Shown: positions 54,549 to 63,807 of the stretch, piece after piece
Layout: every line of letters begins with the position of its first letter
Position numbering within the stretch: position 1 is the first letter of the stretch
Source: Gyrodactylus bullatarudis
Taxonomy: Eukaryota; Platyhelminthes; Monogenea; Gyrodactylidea; Gyrodactylidae
NCBI GenBank assembly: GCA_012064415.1
Contig: SSNU01000372.1
Coordinates: 1 to 64,000, forward strand
Direction: 5' to 3'
Length of the DNA: 64,000 nt
Notes under the pieces: model-generated
What the model saw: the letters and a program-made list of their open reading frames with translations, nothing else
Told to the model about the DNA's origin: nothing
Database searches by the model: none
Translations under genes and position numbers: made by a program

Positions 54549-55934
54549 ATGTCTTCTTTAAAATTTATTTTATCAGTGGAACAAAACTTTTACGAATTAC
54601 GTCAAATGTGTTTATAAGAAAGGAATTCTTTGATTATTATTCAATTGTTTTTTGCAAATACTGTGTACATTTCCATAAATTAATTTCATTAACTCAAGCT
54701 TCTTATTTTGCTAATCAGATTTCGCAGAAAAAACAAGCCAATCTCTCGTATAATTAACATCAGTTGTCTGACTTTTCGGCAAATTCAAGCTTGTGTTGTC
54801 TATTTTATAAAGATTTAAAAAAGAGAAAATTGTTTCAATTAATCAGAATATCTGGAAATTTTGAAGGGAATCGATGAAATCAAAGTTATTGCTCAAATAA
54901 TAACAATCTTTGATTGAAACTCCCTCAGACACACCTTTTTTCTACAAGGTCTGTAATACATATTGAAAGAAATCTATTCATTAGCTGATTGATTACACAA
55001 AAAAAAATGTAAGAATATTCTTTTTTTTCACAGAGGCCCACTCTCGAAATCGTTTCTGTAAACGAAATGAAATAGAATTAACATGTAGTAGAGAGGGTCT
55101 CAGAAATAACTTACGATCATGATCTGAATAGCAGCCAAAAAAGAAACTACAATACAAATCGTATTAGAGATATTTCGATCGTTGAAAAGATGAAAGAAAT
55201 ATTCTCTTATTAATATTATTTCTTGACAAATTACGAACTAATGTTATTTTTTCATACTGTTACTTCTATGATAAGTTTTAGTAAAAGAATTCAATTAATC
55301 ATGAGAAATAATATAAAAACTTGCATGTTTTGTATATTCATCAAACTGCAAATCTTAAATTTTTCTTCTTTTATGGAAATCTCTAAAAGTTATTTTATTC
55401 TTGGTTAATTTAAGTGAGCTTTGTAAAAGGCTTGCATAAATTATTTCTCTTAATTTGCAGAAACAATTCATTTTAATCAGAAAAGTTTATAACTTTGATA
55501 ATAGATAATTTGTTTTTATATGCTCACATTTTGGATGATTCAAGTCTTTGGAATCTAAGAATTCATCTTTTACATCTAAAAAACAATTAAAATCTCAACA
55601 AATAGTTTTACATGATTAAATTTCAATCATTTTCTATGATATCATTTCCATTTTTAGGAGATTGAACAAGAATGAGGTCTCAAAACATTAACTCCTGCAC
55701 TTGATTGCTTTAAATGACAGATTTTCTAGGTATTTAACTTCTATTTAGCTCACCAGAAATGGTTTTGTAATGGGAAAATATGAAACATTAATTTACTCAA
55801 TAGAATAACACCATGAAAAACGATACTTGAGTCATAGAAGAAGATTTCCTTTGAAAAACCTATATAATTTCTATAAATTAGAATCATTTGAAATTTATTT
55901 TACAGAATCAGGAATTTTCCGAAGCTTAAATTTC
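54549..55934. other. SRPK 3' side and gene-free stretch
   Basis: The 3'UTR lies here; I see no canonical AATAAA close to the stop (CATAAA at about 54674 is a possible variant). No other gene is supported. Confidence 0.4.
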
Positions 55935-56290
55935 ACCAATGTCATGAAGATGAGAGTATTTTTACAGAAAAAAACTCAATATTTTTCTCCGGATTTATGA
56001 TTTCGATGATTTTAACCAATATTTCTGATCATCATCAGAGGAAGAATTAGAATTTGGTCATAGAGGTTGAGACAAACTCGCAGATTCCAAGAAAAAGTAA
56101 AACTCCGAGATTTTGGGCCATTTTCCATCGTGATAATCGATAATGACGAATTACGGTGAACTTTTCAGGCCCAATTCGAATCTTTTAATGCCAGATCTCA
56201 GTTAGTCTGAAATCAATGGAAATTTCAAGGTCAAACGTTTAAAAAGGAAAAATTAGGCGCATTGTTCTTAAACATTTGATATAATTCAGT
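55935..56290 (+). repeat. Foldback family B, left arm and centre
   Basis: Starts CCAATGTCATGAAGATGAGA, continues CAATATTTTTCTCCGGATTT, ATCATCATCAGAGGAAGAAT, GAATTTGGTCATAGAGGTTG, the central GATAATGACGAATTACGGTG and TGGAAATTTCAAGGTCAAAC. The right terminus is missing. Confidence 0.65.
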
Positions 56291-57513
56291 CTCAAGGCAG
56301 ACATGAGCGGGACCTATTTAGAAAAAAATTCACTGTCTTAGCGAGGCATTTAGTAAACACAACTGAAACAACATTTTCATCTAGCTCAAGCTTAAACAGT
56401 GGTCATACTTTGATGCAGAATGTGAAAATTAATTATTCGTTAGAAAATCGAAAATTGCTTAAAAGTGTAATCGAATCTGATCCAGTCGATGAAGCACATC
56501 GATTATTCCGAGTACACCATTAAGAATATTTTTATTTCTCTTTTTATTCATTTTATTTCAAGCTAAACTCAAGCTAATCTCTATCAAATGAATTTTCGAT
56601 ATTGGAGATGTGCATTCTTCATAATAACCCTGCCAGAGTTTATTTAGATACAGTCGTGTGTGTCTTTCAACTCAAAAGTGTATAAATTCTCGATATTATA
56701 CTCTCCAGATAATAATATTCTAAAATTAATACAGTATAAATAGATATACTGTAGATCATTTAACAAATTCTAGTGTATATAAAATATTTATAGATCAACA
56801 GAGTAGAACAGGTAGAACGAAGCTATGAAATCAATAAAATTAAAGTAATTTTACATTTTCCATGAGTTAGTTAGTTAGAGGCTGGAGATTTTTCTTAATT
56901 CTGTTAATTTTTCAAAAGATAGAGTCCGGTGAATTTCTGGCCTAATCTATACAACATTTGGTGTATCAAATAACAAGATTTTTGTGCGAATCAAAATGAG
57001 CCATTCAGAATCGAGAAAATTGAGTGAAATTTTTTAATAACTTGTTATGTCCTTAAGATCTCTTATTTGATTTTGCATTCTCTCACTCATAAAAATAAGA
57101 GAAATTTTTAAAAATTCAGAACCATTTACAATAAAATTTATTAAAACTTAAGTCAATAAGTATTTGTATCCTCAGCTATGGTTAGCCAAGGATAACGAAA
57201 TCTCTAGATCTATATAAAATATACTGTTGAATTTCAAAAGGAACACACCTATCTGATACAAAGAAAATTTAGATCGTGGTGAAATCTTGAGAACATTACG
57301 TCTAAAGATCAGTGGGATGTGGAACAGTTAATAAATTTTATTCACCTAAAAACATTAAAAATCAAACTTTAGATACTAAAAAATCATTTTTTAGAACATA
57401 GCACACTTGATATTTTTTTATTTAAAATTTATAAAAAATATAATTTCAAGGTTCTCTTTTAAAATAATATAAGTCTTGTTCATAAAATTTGCAAAAATGA
57501 AAATAACATTTTT
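56291..57513. other. Gene-free stretch
   Basis: No supported gene or repeat boundary. Confidence 0.4.
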
Positions 57514-58064
57514 GAGGGCTGTGGTATTTATAGATTGAAGTGTAGCTGTGATAAAAGTTATATTGGTCAAACTGGCAGACAAGAACCAAAGAACATAAAA
57601 AAAGTATTTTAAGAAATGATAATAAATCACATGTTTTTCAACATATTCTCAACAATAATGGGCATAAAATCAATTTTGAGGAGGTTAAAAACACTTTAGA
57701 AAGAGGTTAATTCATGAGGCTCTCGAAATTGGCAATAATGATACTATTAATGGAAGTGTTTGTGAAGTGAACATTGAGCAGTGTTGGATTCAGCTTTTTG
57801 GCAAAAGAAGGAAGTTAAATTAAATCTGAAAAATTAGGTCTATTGCTCTATTATTTTGGTTATAATTATCAATACTTTATTATCATGGGTCAGACTCTTG
57901 TATTATTCTATTCTCTGATCTGATTGGACAAAACTGATATGGATGAGATTATAAATAGTATTTTGTTTTTGATTAACTTGTCGTACCACTGAAGAAGACG
58001 TGTGAAGACCATAGCTGAGAATATTGACCTAATTTTTAATAAACTTTATTATAAAACTAATTTT
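57514..58064 (+). mobile_element. Second Penelope-like lineage, 3' end with GIY-YIG relic
   Basis: Frame 1 reads GCGIYRLKCSCDKSYIGQTG, a textbook GIY-YIG start with the Cys-x-Cys typical of Penelope nucleases. After a frameshift it reads RTKEHKKSILRNDNKSHVFQ and HILNNNGHKINFEEV. A second frameshift leads to IHEALEIGNNDTINGS and a C-terminus ending KRRKLN at TAA (57821-57823). A non-coding tail of about 240 bp follows, with CCACTGAAGAAGACGTGTGA (about 57986) and AATAAA at 58038-58043. The nuclease is broken by two frameshifts and the reverse transcriptase is missing. It differs in sequence from the family at 9.1, 19.6 and 29.4 kb. Confidence 0.85.
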
Positions 58065-58125
58065 AGATCATCTTTAAAGATGCTCAATTACAAAAATTCA
58101 GACAGACATTCAAACTTATGAGTCA

Positions 58126-58677
58126 TAGGGCCTCAAAAATAGTACCAAATGAAAATAAAAAAAAGTATCTCATAAACTGAACAATAAGAAGAAATAGTAC
58201 TTTGATGAAAATTTAAGAGATTTTGAGTAAAAAATAGTACTTCACAGTAAATTCTTGCAAAATTTTGAAGTATTCAAGTCTTTGTCATCAAAATTTCTGA
58301 TTTTTTGTCAAATTTTTTCCCCATTTAACTGTTATAGCGCATATTTTACAAAATAAATCCTTGTAGCTTAAATTTTTAATTCAATAGAAAATTTTTTGAT
58401 TTGCTATCAGCTTACACGATGAAATACTGCTAGCGCAGGAATCTAGTTACCCATTCATCAAAAAACTTGATTGGTCGTTTACTAGTTGAAGAATACTACA
58501 CTCTGAGACTTAATTCAGAAAAATAGTACAAAAAAGTACCGGGGAACAGTGCAGAAATAGTACCAGCTATCTTTAAATTGGGATAAGATGGGTAGATTTT
58601 TCCTTCAGATTATTGCAACTCAGCCAGTGCTTTGTCCAGAGTAAAAATAGACTAATTAGTACTTTTTTGAAGCCCTA
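58126..58677. mobile_element. hAT-type non-autonomous element, about 552 bp
   Basis: Ends TAGGGCCTCAAAAATAGTAC and, inverted, TAGGGCTTCAAAAAAGTAC. The ends resemble those of the 17035-17456 element (TAGAGCCTCAAAAA). The target duplication is not clean: GAGTCATA on the left and TAGTCATA on the right match at 7 of 8 only if the outermost TA is counted as target. The subterminal motif TAGTAC occurs repeatedly in the element, a likely transposase-binding repeat. No transposase is encoded. Confidence 0.75.
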
Positions 58678-58857
58678 GTCATAACTTATGAACTTTTGAA
58701 TGAACTATCAAATTCGACTCTAAAACATCTTGGAATCAAAAAAAGGTTTATTCAAATCACAAGATTTCAGGATATCCTTCATCATACGAAGATTCATACT
58801 TTACAAATTGATTTTTAACAAAAATGGTCACACCCCCAGAAAAAAATCATGTTATAC

Positions 58858-60415
58858 TTAATCTTCCCAGGCAGGGTCATTTTGACCCTCCATTTGTTTG
58901 TATGGAAAAGACCTAATTTTTATTTTTTTACAATGTTCTTCCACTTGAAATAGCTAATTACACCTATCCTACATTTCCAGATGAAATCACATTTGGATTC
59001 TTCTAATGATTTTTGCAGATTCTTGATATTTCATTGGTTCAATTTACTTGAAATATTCGAGCACTATTGATAGGTTTCAATCATAACCATGAGTGACTTT
59101 GATGATGACGACCTAGCTTTGCTATCTACTGAAGACGAATTTTCTACAGACGAGAGTTCTTTGTCTAACGATATTGGAACGAATATCAGACTCCTTACCG
59201 ACTAAACTTTCATCCCTGTCAAGTGAATCTGAGGATGACGAATATATGTCAAAAAATAATCTATATCAATGGTCAGATACACCTACTAATCCGGGTAATG
59301 GTAGAATAAGAGAGCAGAATATACTCAGATTAAGACCTGGTCCAACGTTGTTCTCAAAATCCCGTATACACTCGCCATTGAGTGCATTTCAATTGTTTCT
59401 TCCAAAATTTATTTACAATGACAATTTCTTTACCTCATTCCCTCTTTTGGAAAAACTTGCTGCCAAAATTATAACTTTGGTAAGAACTATCAGAAAGAGC
59501 AAAGCCGAGCTTCCACCAGTGATTTCAAAAAATACTACATTAGGTTCCAAATACGCCTTCAGAGACAACATGACTCTTGTGTACTATGTTCCAAGAAAAA
59601 ATAAAAATGTAATTCTCGTGTCTTCCTTCCACCTCAACCCAGATATTAATCAAAGTGGAAAACCAGATTTGATTAAATATTATGATAAAACGAAAGGAGG
59701 AGTTGACAATGCTGATATGATGATTTCTACATTTTCTTGTCAGAGAAAAACAAATAGATGGCCGGTCGTCTTATTTTGCAACATTTTAGACATTTCAGCT
59801 CTTTCATTTTATATAAAGAGATAAAAGAAGATTCCAATTATGATAGAAGAAAGTTCCTCAAGTGTCTAACTCAGGAGATTTTCGATCAATATGGAAAAAA
59901 TAAACTACCAAGTGCTATTCGATTAAACTTTTCAGATTTACATCCAACACTAAACCATCGAAGATGTTTTACTCCAAAAGCCAATTCGATCGCAATCAAA
60001 CTCTTTCAAGACTATGTTTGCTTCATTATAATGATCAACCATTAAATGATTTACTATTTATTTGTATTCTCTATTAGTATTTTGTTGCATTTCTTATTTT
60101 TCAATAAAGATTTTATTCTAACAAAAAAAAATAAACCGAATAAGATGAATGACTCTGTGTGCTCAACTTCTTCCACATGAGGCTCAAAGAAAAGGGTTCG
60201 TTGCACAATTTGCCCATACAATAAAGATAGAAAAACTACCAAAATATGTGATAAATGTCAAAAAGCTATTTTTAATGATCATTTAGTTAATATTTGTTAA
60301 AATTGCAAATAAATTTTACGGAAATTTGAAAAATTTTAATAGTTATATGATTCAGGGTCAAAATGACCCTTTTGGGAACATTTGTTTGTTTATTTTTTGG
60401 TACCAGTAGGGTTAA
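58858..60415 (+). mobile_element. piggyBac-type element 2, internally deleted, about 1.56 kb
   Basis: Target TTAA at 58858-58861 and 60412-60415. The left end begins TTAATCTTCCCAGGCAGGGT; the right end, inverted, begins TTAACCCTACTGGTACC. Both ends carry the subterminal palindrome GGGTCATTTTGACCC (left about 58874, right about 60356) followed by ATTTGTTTG-type sequence. The outermost bases of the two ends are not identical, so one may have decayed. The interior is a broken transposase gene. Its termini differ from those of the copy at the left edge, so it is a distinct lineage. Confidence 0.85.
59089..60300 (+). pseudogene. piggyBac transposase pseudogene 2
   Basis: ATG at 59089 opens an acidic N-terminus (MSDFDDDDLALLSTEDEFST) that shifts frame near 59174-59205 to SDSLPTKLSSLSSESEDDEY. 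The frame continues with REQNILRLRPGPTLFSKS and SAFQLFLPKFI, typical of the piggyBac N-terminal domain. The part with the first two catalytic Asp residues is mostly deleted. KYYDKTKGGVDNADMMISTF keeps the third Asp motif, followed by RWPVVLFCNILDISAL. Another shift near 59824 leads to EDSNYDRRKFLKCLTQEIFD. Finally 60190-60300 encodes the Cys-rich tail, CTICPYNKDRKTTKICDKC and HLVNIC, with its Cys-x2-Cys pairs and final His/Cys intact. Full-length relatives are near 550-600 residues, so over a third is missing. Confidence 0.85.
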
Positions 60416-60483
60416 TCAAATGTCAAAAACTCTCCAACATGAAATCTTTGAATTAGATAAGAGCTTTATTAATTCAAATTGAG

Positions 60484-60708
60484 ATGGTGTGGGAAAAAAA
60501 GAAATGGTCGAATCTATTTGACCCGCTGTGCTTGTGTGCTAGATCGGGTTCAGACGTTATGTTCAAACCAATCGCTTTCGAGAATTTATCACTATCACAA
60601 ATCAGGTCTATTGAATTAAAGCAGAATGCTATGGATCCAATTCAAACCCTTCTTAATGAACTTATAGTCCAAGGAAAAATAATTGTTTTCATCAACTGTA
60701 CTATGTAG
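60484..60708 (+). CDS. Hypothetical short coding exon, weakly death-domain-like
   Basis: A 74-codon frame begins MVWEKKKWSNLFDPLCLCAR and continues FENLSLSQIRSIELKQNAMD and PIQTLLNELIVQGKIIVFI. Base composition is less AT-rich than the flanks. The spacing of W, the helix LSLSQIRSIE and DPIQTLLNEL loosely recalls death domains of the Pelle/IRAK kind (a sPt-x-x-LL phrase), but the closing helix is missing. It lies 70 bp right of the piggyBac TTAA. It could be one exon of a longer gene, a pseudogene or chance. I do not assign a function. Confidence 0.25.
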   Translation: MVWEKKKWSNLFDPLCLCARSGSDVMFKPIAFENLSLSQIRSIELKQNAMDPIQTLLNELIVQGKIIVFINCTM

Positions 60709-60794
60709 TCGATACAAATCTGATGTCTTGTATGAAAATTTAAAAGTGCATTTTCTTCTAAAAGTAGCTTCTATAATGAAGCTAAACCTAAATA

Positions 60795-61045
60795 AACCTA
60801 GAAAGAAAAGTTGATATAATAATGAGAATTTACAAAAAGCTGAAAGTCAGGAAAAGGATTATTTTTTAACTTCAATTTAAATAAAATGATCTGACAAAAT
60901 TTGATGATTTTTGGAGTTTCGAAAATACCCTAGCTTACCAGTTTTTCGACCTCTTTAAATCTTCGAAATCGATAAAAAAAAGTATGCTCAAACGTTGAAA
61001 AAGTGGATATTAGGCACATTTTTGAAATTCAAAAAATTTAAAAGT
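60795..61045. repeat. Foldback family B, degraded copy
   Basis: TAATGAGAATTTACAAAAAG, AAAGTCAGGAAAAGGATT, AATAAAATGATCTGACAAAA, AATCTTCGAAATCGATAAAA and TTGAAAAAGTGGATATTAGG are family B blocks in order, with losses. Confidence 0.55.
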
Positions 61046-61069
61046 TTATTCACAAATATATAAAAAAAA

Positions 61070-61075
61070 TTTATT
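61070..61075 (-). terminator. Candidate polyadenylation signal of the minus-strand kinase gene
   Basis: AATAAA on the minus strand, 32 bp past the stop codon of the kinase exon; a second lies at 61045-61050. The short distance suggests a very short 3'UTR. Confidence 0.45.
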
Positions 61076-61106
61076 CAAAAACAAAAGGGAGTCAAGTTAG
61101 TTTTTA

Positions 61107-61259
61107 TCAAAATCTGAATTTATCAAATATTTTCAATTCATAGAGTTCCTTGGCAAGGGGTCGATTTGATGGGTTGGTTTGGAGACAATTCTCGAGTAGC
61201 TGCATCAACTCTTGAGAAATATTCTTTGGACGTGGAGGGGAATAGCTGTGCTTTTGAAT
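61107..61259 (-). CDS. Terminal exon of a protein kinase gene
   Basis: On the minus strand an acceptor CATTTTTTCAG ends at 61260. It is followed by 50 codons and TGA (61107-61109): IQKHSYSPPRPKNIS, then QELMQLLENCLQTNPSNRPL and AKELYELKIFDKF. The phrase L-x-x-CL-x-x-NPS-x-RP-x-A-x-EL is the last helical part of a Ser/Thr-type kinase domain (subdomain XI, with the invariant Arg), which fits the end of a kinase protein. No matching upstream exon is visible between 61260 and the window edge; that interval is mostly repeats, so the rest of the gene should lie to the right. The kinase family is not identifiable. A retained pseudo-exon is possible, but the clean acceptor, open frame and nearby AATAAA argue for a real gene. 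Confidence 0.7.
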   Translation of the reverse strand: MQKHSYSPPRPKNISQELMQLLENCLQTNPSNRPLAKELYELKIFDKFRF

Positions 61260-61261
61260 CT

Positions 61262-61859
61262 GAAAAAATGTAAGATTTAGTGTTGCTTACAACACCAAAA
61301 AGATGGATTCAATCCTCAGTTCCAAATTGTGAGGTTTACATGTCGAAGAAATATAAAATTTAGAGTAAAATTTCCTATATTTCAGTGAAATGGTACATTT
61401 TCTTTGGCCAAATGTAGTTACCCCTGCTATTATACCTATTGACCTTATCGATTATTAAATCTTTCATTGAAATGCAAAGTAATCAAATCACTGATTTGTT
61501 GTATCAAAGTTCCTTGATCGTTTTAAAAAAAGGTAAGTATTTTGATCTGTAAGATGCTTCAGAACATCAGTTTTGAGCTGAGCCATCGTGGTCATGTGGT
61601 TAAAGTTTTAACCAGTGTAATTTTCATAAAACTTTAACCACTCAAATTCTGTATGTAATACAGTGAACCCTGGAAACAGGAATTGGCCAACCATATTTGA
61701 AAGACACCACAACCAATAATTGTTAAAATTTATTCTCGCTAAAAACGTATTTATATGGTATGTATCACACTGATGAGTATGCCCGAAATAAAGGCCTCAT
61801 TTGTGAAATATCTGGCATCTTATTATATTTTTTCAAAAAGTAAGTATTCATCCAGAAAG
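61262..61859. other. Intron of the kinase gene (presumed), with a small perfect hairpin
   Basis: 61596-61609 GTGGTTAAAGTTTT and 61628-61641 AAAACTTTAACCAC are exact inverse repeats 18 bp apart. No exon is supported here. Confidence 0.4.
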
Positions 61860-62160
61860 ATTAGATAGCTATGGGTTCACCTCTGAGTCCTCTTTTAGCA
61901 GACAGGTCTGAAACAATCAGTTCTTACACTGATGTTTACATCAGATATTTTGATAAAATCTTTATTTTAATTAAACCGAAAGTATCAGAGTAGAAGAGAA
62001 GATGAATCAATTCTGAGAGATATCCATAAGAAGAAGACTGGCATCAGGAGGTATCTACATAATGCCAGTTTCAGTCCGATTTCTCATAAAGTTGGCTTAG
62101 TAATTGGACTAAGAGGATAAGAAAGATAACAAGCCCTGAGGAATAAACTAACGAAATAGA
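61860..62160 (+). pseudogene. Penelope-type reverse transcriptase relic
   Basis: Frame from 61872 reads MGSPLSPLLADRSETISSYT, the conserved GSPLSPLLA motif of Penelope reverse transcriptases, then YIRYFDKIFILIKPK, which stands where the catalytic YVDD normally lies (here Y-F-D-K). After a frameshift it reads RDIHKKKTGIRRYLHNASFS and PISHKVGLVIGL, matching the thumb phrase with S-x-x-P-x-SHK. The second catalytic Asp has become Lys and the frame is broken, so it is dead. It lies antisense inside the presumed intron of the kinase gene. Confidence 0.75.
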
Positions 62161-62180
62161 GAATGCGAGTTCAAGGTTTT

Positions 62181-62358
62181 TTCAACTTTTCCCAGCCTTA
62201 ATCTCATTTAAAAGATGATCGAAAACTAAGCATTTCTTCCTATGAAACTTGACGTTTGATTTTTTCAATGAATATCACTACGAGACAGGACAAAATTAAG
62301 AATGAAAATAGGGCTTGTAGTAAAAATCTAGTCCTTTTTTCACATTTTGAAAGAAATA
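62181..62358 (+). repeat. Dispersed repeat C, first copy of a tandem duplication
   Basis: Nearly identical to 62732-62909. It stops at GAAAGAAAT, where the second copy continues for 65 bp more (TCCTAGGAAATTAGGT onward) before the SINE sequence. This first copy therefore lost that 65-bp segment, or the duplication joint lies there. Confidence 0.8.
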
Positions 62359-62731
62359 CGGAAATTACAGTGTGTTTAGACAATTAACCTACTAGCAAAG
62401 TGTGGTCACTGGTAATTACTATATCCATGTGAACTCTAACTTGATGGAGATTGTCTTCTCACACCTAGATGTTAGAAATTCGGATAAGCAAGTGTCAATT
62501 CCATAAGAGAGTCGAATAATATTCAACTCACAGTGGCAGATGTAGACGCGTTTCCTCCTTATTAGGACGAGTCAGTACACCATAGCCAGGATTCGAACCC
62601 AGGTCTTCAACGTTGTGAGGCAACGCTTCTAACCACTAGGCCAGGCTTATTTACAAAAAAACCAGTGTGTAGGTGGTGTCAATACTATGGGAGTGTGGAG
62701 TAATAGGAGATGAACGGGGGTTCTGGCCTAG
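62359..62731 (-). mobile_element. tRNA-derived SINE, extra copy produced by tandem duplication
   Basis: Minus-strand SINE head with A box TGGCCTAGTGG (62633-62643) and B box GGTTCGAATCC (62589-62599), the two internal RNA polymerase III promoter elements, both exact. The body runs left to 62359. The sequence from 62644 to 62731 equals the spacer of the foldback at 62968-63586. Identity to the second copy is very high (a handful of differences), so the duplication is recent. Confidence 0.85.
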
Positions 62732-62967
62732 TTCAACTTTTCCCAGCCTTAATCTCATTTAAAAGATGATCGAAAACTAAGCATTTCTTCCTATGAAACT
62801 TGACGTTTGATTTTTTCAATGAATATCACTACGAGACAGGACAAAATTAAGAATGAAAATAGGGCTTGTAGTAAAAATCTAGTCCTTTTTTCAAATTTTG
62901 AAAGAAATTCCTAGGAAATTAGGTAAATTTTTATAGTTTTAGGAAATATGGAATTTTTGTAAATAAG
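62732..62967 (+). repeat. Dispersed repeat C, left part of interrupted copy
   Basis: Corresponds to the first half of 26945-27356 and ends in ATGGAATTTTTGTAAATAAG (62948-62967), which is the left target-site duplication of the SINE foldback. The element resumes at 63587. Confidence 0.8.
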
Positions 62968-63586
62968 CACCATACGGAAATTACAGTGTGTTTAGACAAT
63001 TAACCTACTAGCAAAGTGTGGTCAATGGTAATTACTATATCCATGTGAACTCTAACTTGATGGAGATTGTCTTCTCACACCTAGATGTTAGAAATTCGGA
63101 TAAGCAAGTGTCAATTCCATTAGAGAGTCGAATAATATTCAACTCACAGTGGCAGATGTAGACGCGTTTCCTCCTTATTAGGACGAGTCAGTACACCATA
63201 GCCAGGATTCGAACCCAGGTCTTCAACGTTGTGAGGCAACGCTTCTAACCACTAGGCCAGGCTTATTTACAAAAAACCAGTGTGTAGGTGGTGTCAATAC
63301 TATGGGAGTGTGGAGTAATAGGAGATGAACGGGGGTTCTGGCCTAGTGGTTAGAAGCGTTGCCTCACAACGGTGAAGACCTGGGTTCGAATCCTGGCTAT
63401 GGTGTACTGACTCGTCCTAATAAGGACGAAACGCGTCTACATCTGCCACTGTGAGTTGAATATTATTCGACTCTCTTATGGAATTGACACTTTCTTATCT
63501 AACATCTAGGTGTGAGAAGACAATCTCCAAGTTAGAGTTCACATGGATATAGTAATTACCAGTGACCACACTTTGCTAGTAGGTTA
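62968..63586. mobile_element. Foldback made of two head-to-head tRNA-derived SINEs
   Basis: Two SINE copies face each other. The minus-strand one has its B box at 63205-63215 and A box at 63249-63259; the plus-strand one has its A box at 63339-63349 and B box at 63383-63393. All four boxes are exact (TGGCCTAGTGG, GGTTCGAATCC). The tRNA-like part between them contains GCCTCACAAC; a Val-type origin is possible but unproven. The arms pair for about 250 bp with small indels, around an approximately 78-bp spacer with a short GCTTATTTACAAAA stretch that is the inverse of the left flank. The whole unit is flanked by ATGGAATTTTTGTAAATAAG and, on the right, the same 20 bp with one mismatch (63587-63606). 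That is a target-site duplication of the length LINE machinery makes, so both SINEs seem to have inserted as one unit. Confidence 0.85.
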
Positions 63587-63720
63587 ATGGAATTTTTGTA
63601 TATAAGAAAATGAAAAATTTTTATTTTGACTTTCAAAAATGTGATTTGCTAAGTTAAAACATCAATTTTTGATCAAGGCTTGGAAAATAAAATTTTGTAT
63701 TACCCTAACGGACAATAAAA
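63587..63720 (+). repeat. Dispersed repeat C, right part of interrupted copy
   Basis: Resumes after the target duplication and continues GAAAATGAAAAATTTTTATT, TTAAAACATCAATTTTTGAT and ATAAAATTTTGTATTACCC, matching the end of 26945-27356. Confidence 0.8.
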
Positions 63721-63807
63721 TCATAATTCTGTAATTAATTCAATCAGATATGCACAATGGAGATTTTTGTAATTTTCGATTTCAATTCAGGTTCTTGAAA
63801 TGATTCC

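Noticed and set aside
63339..63410. Functional tRNA gene
   Set aside because: A and B boxes are exact, but the acceptor stem does not close, the unit occurs in several copies and it continues into a SINE body with a target duplication. It is a tRNA-derived SINE head, not a tRNA gene.
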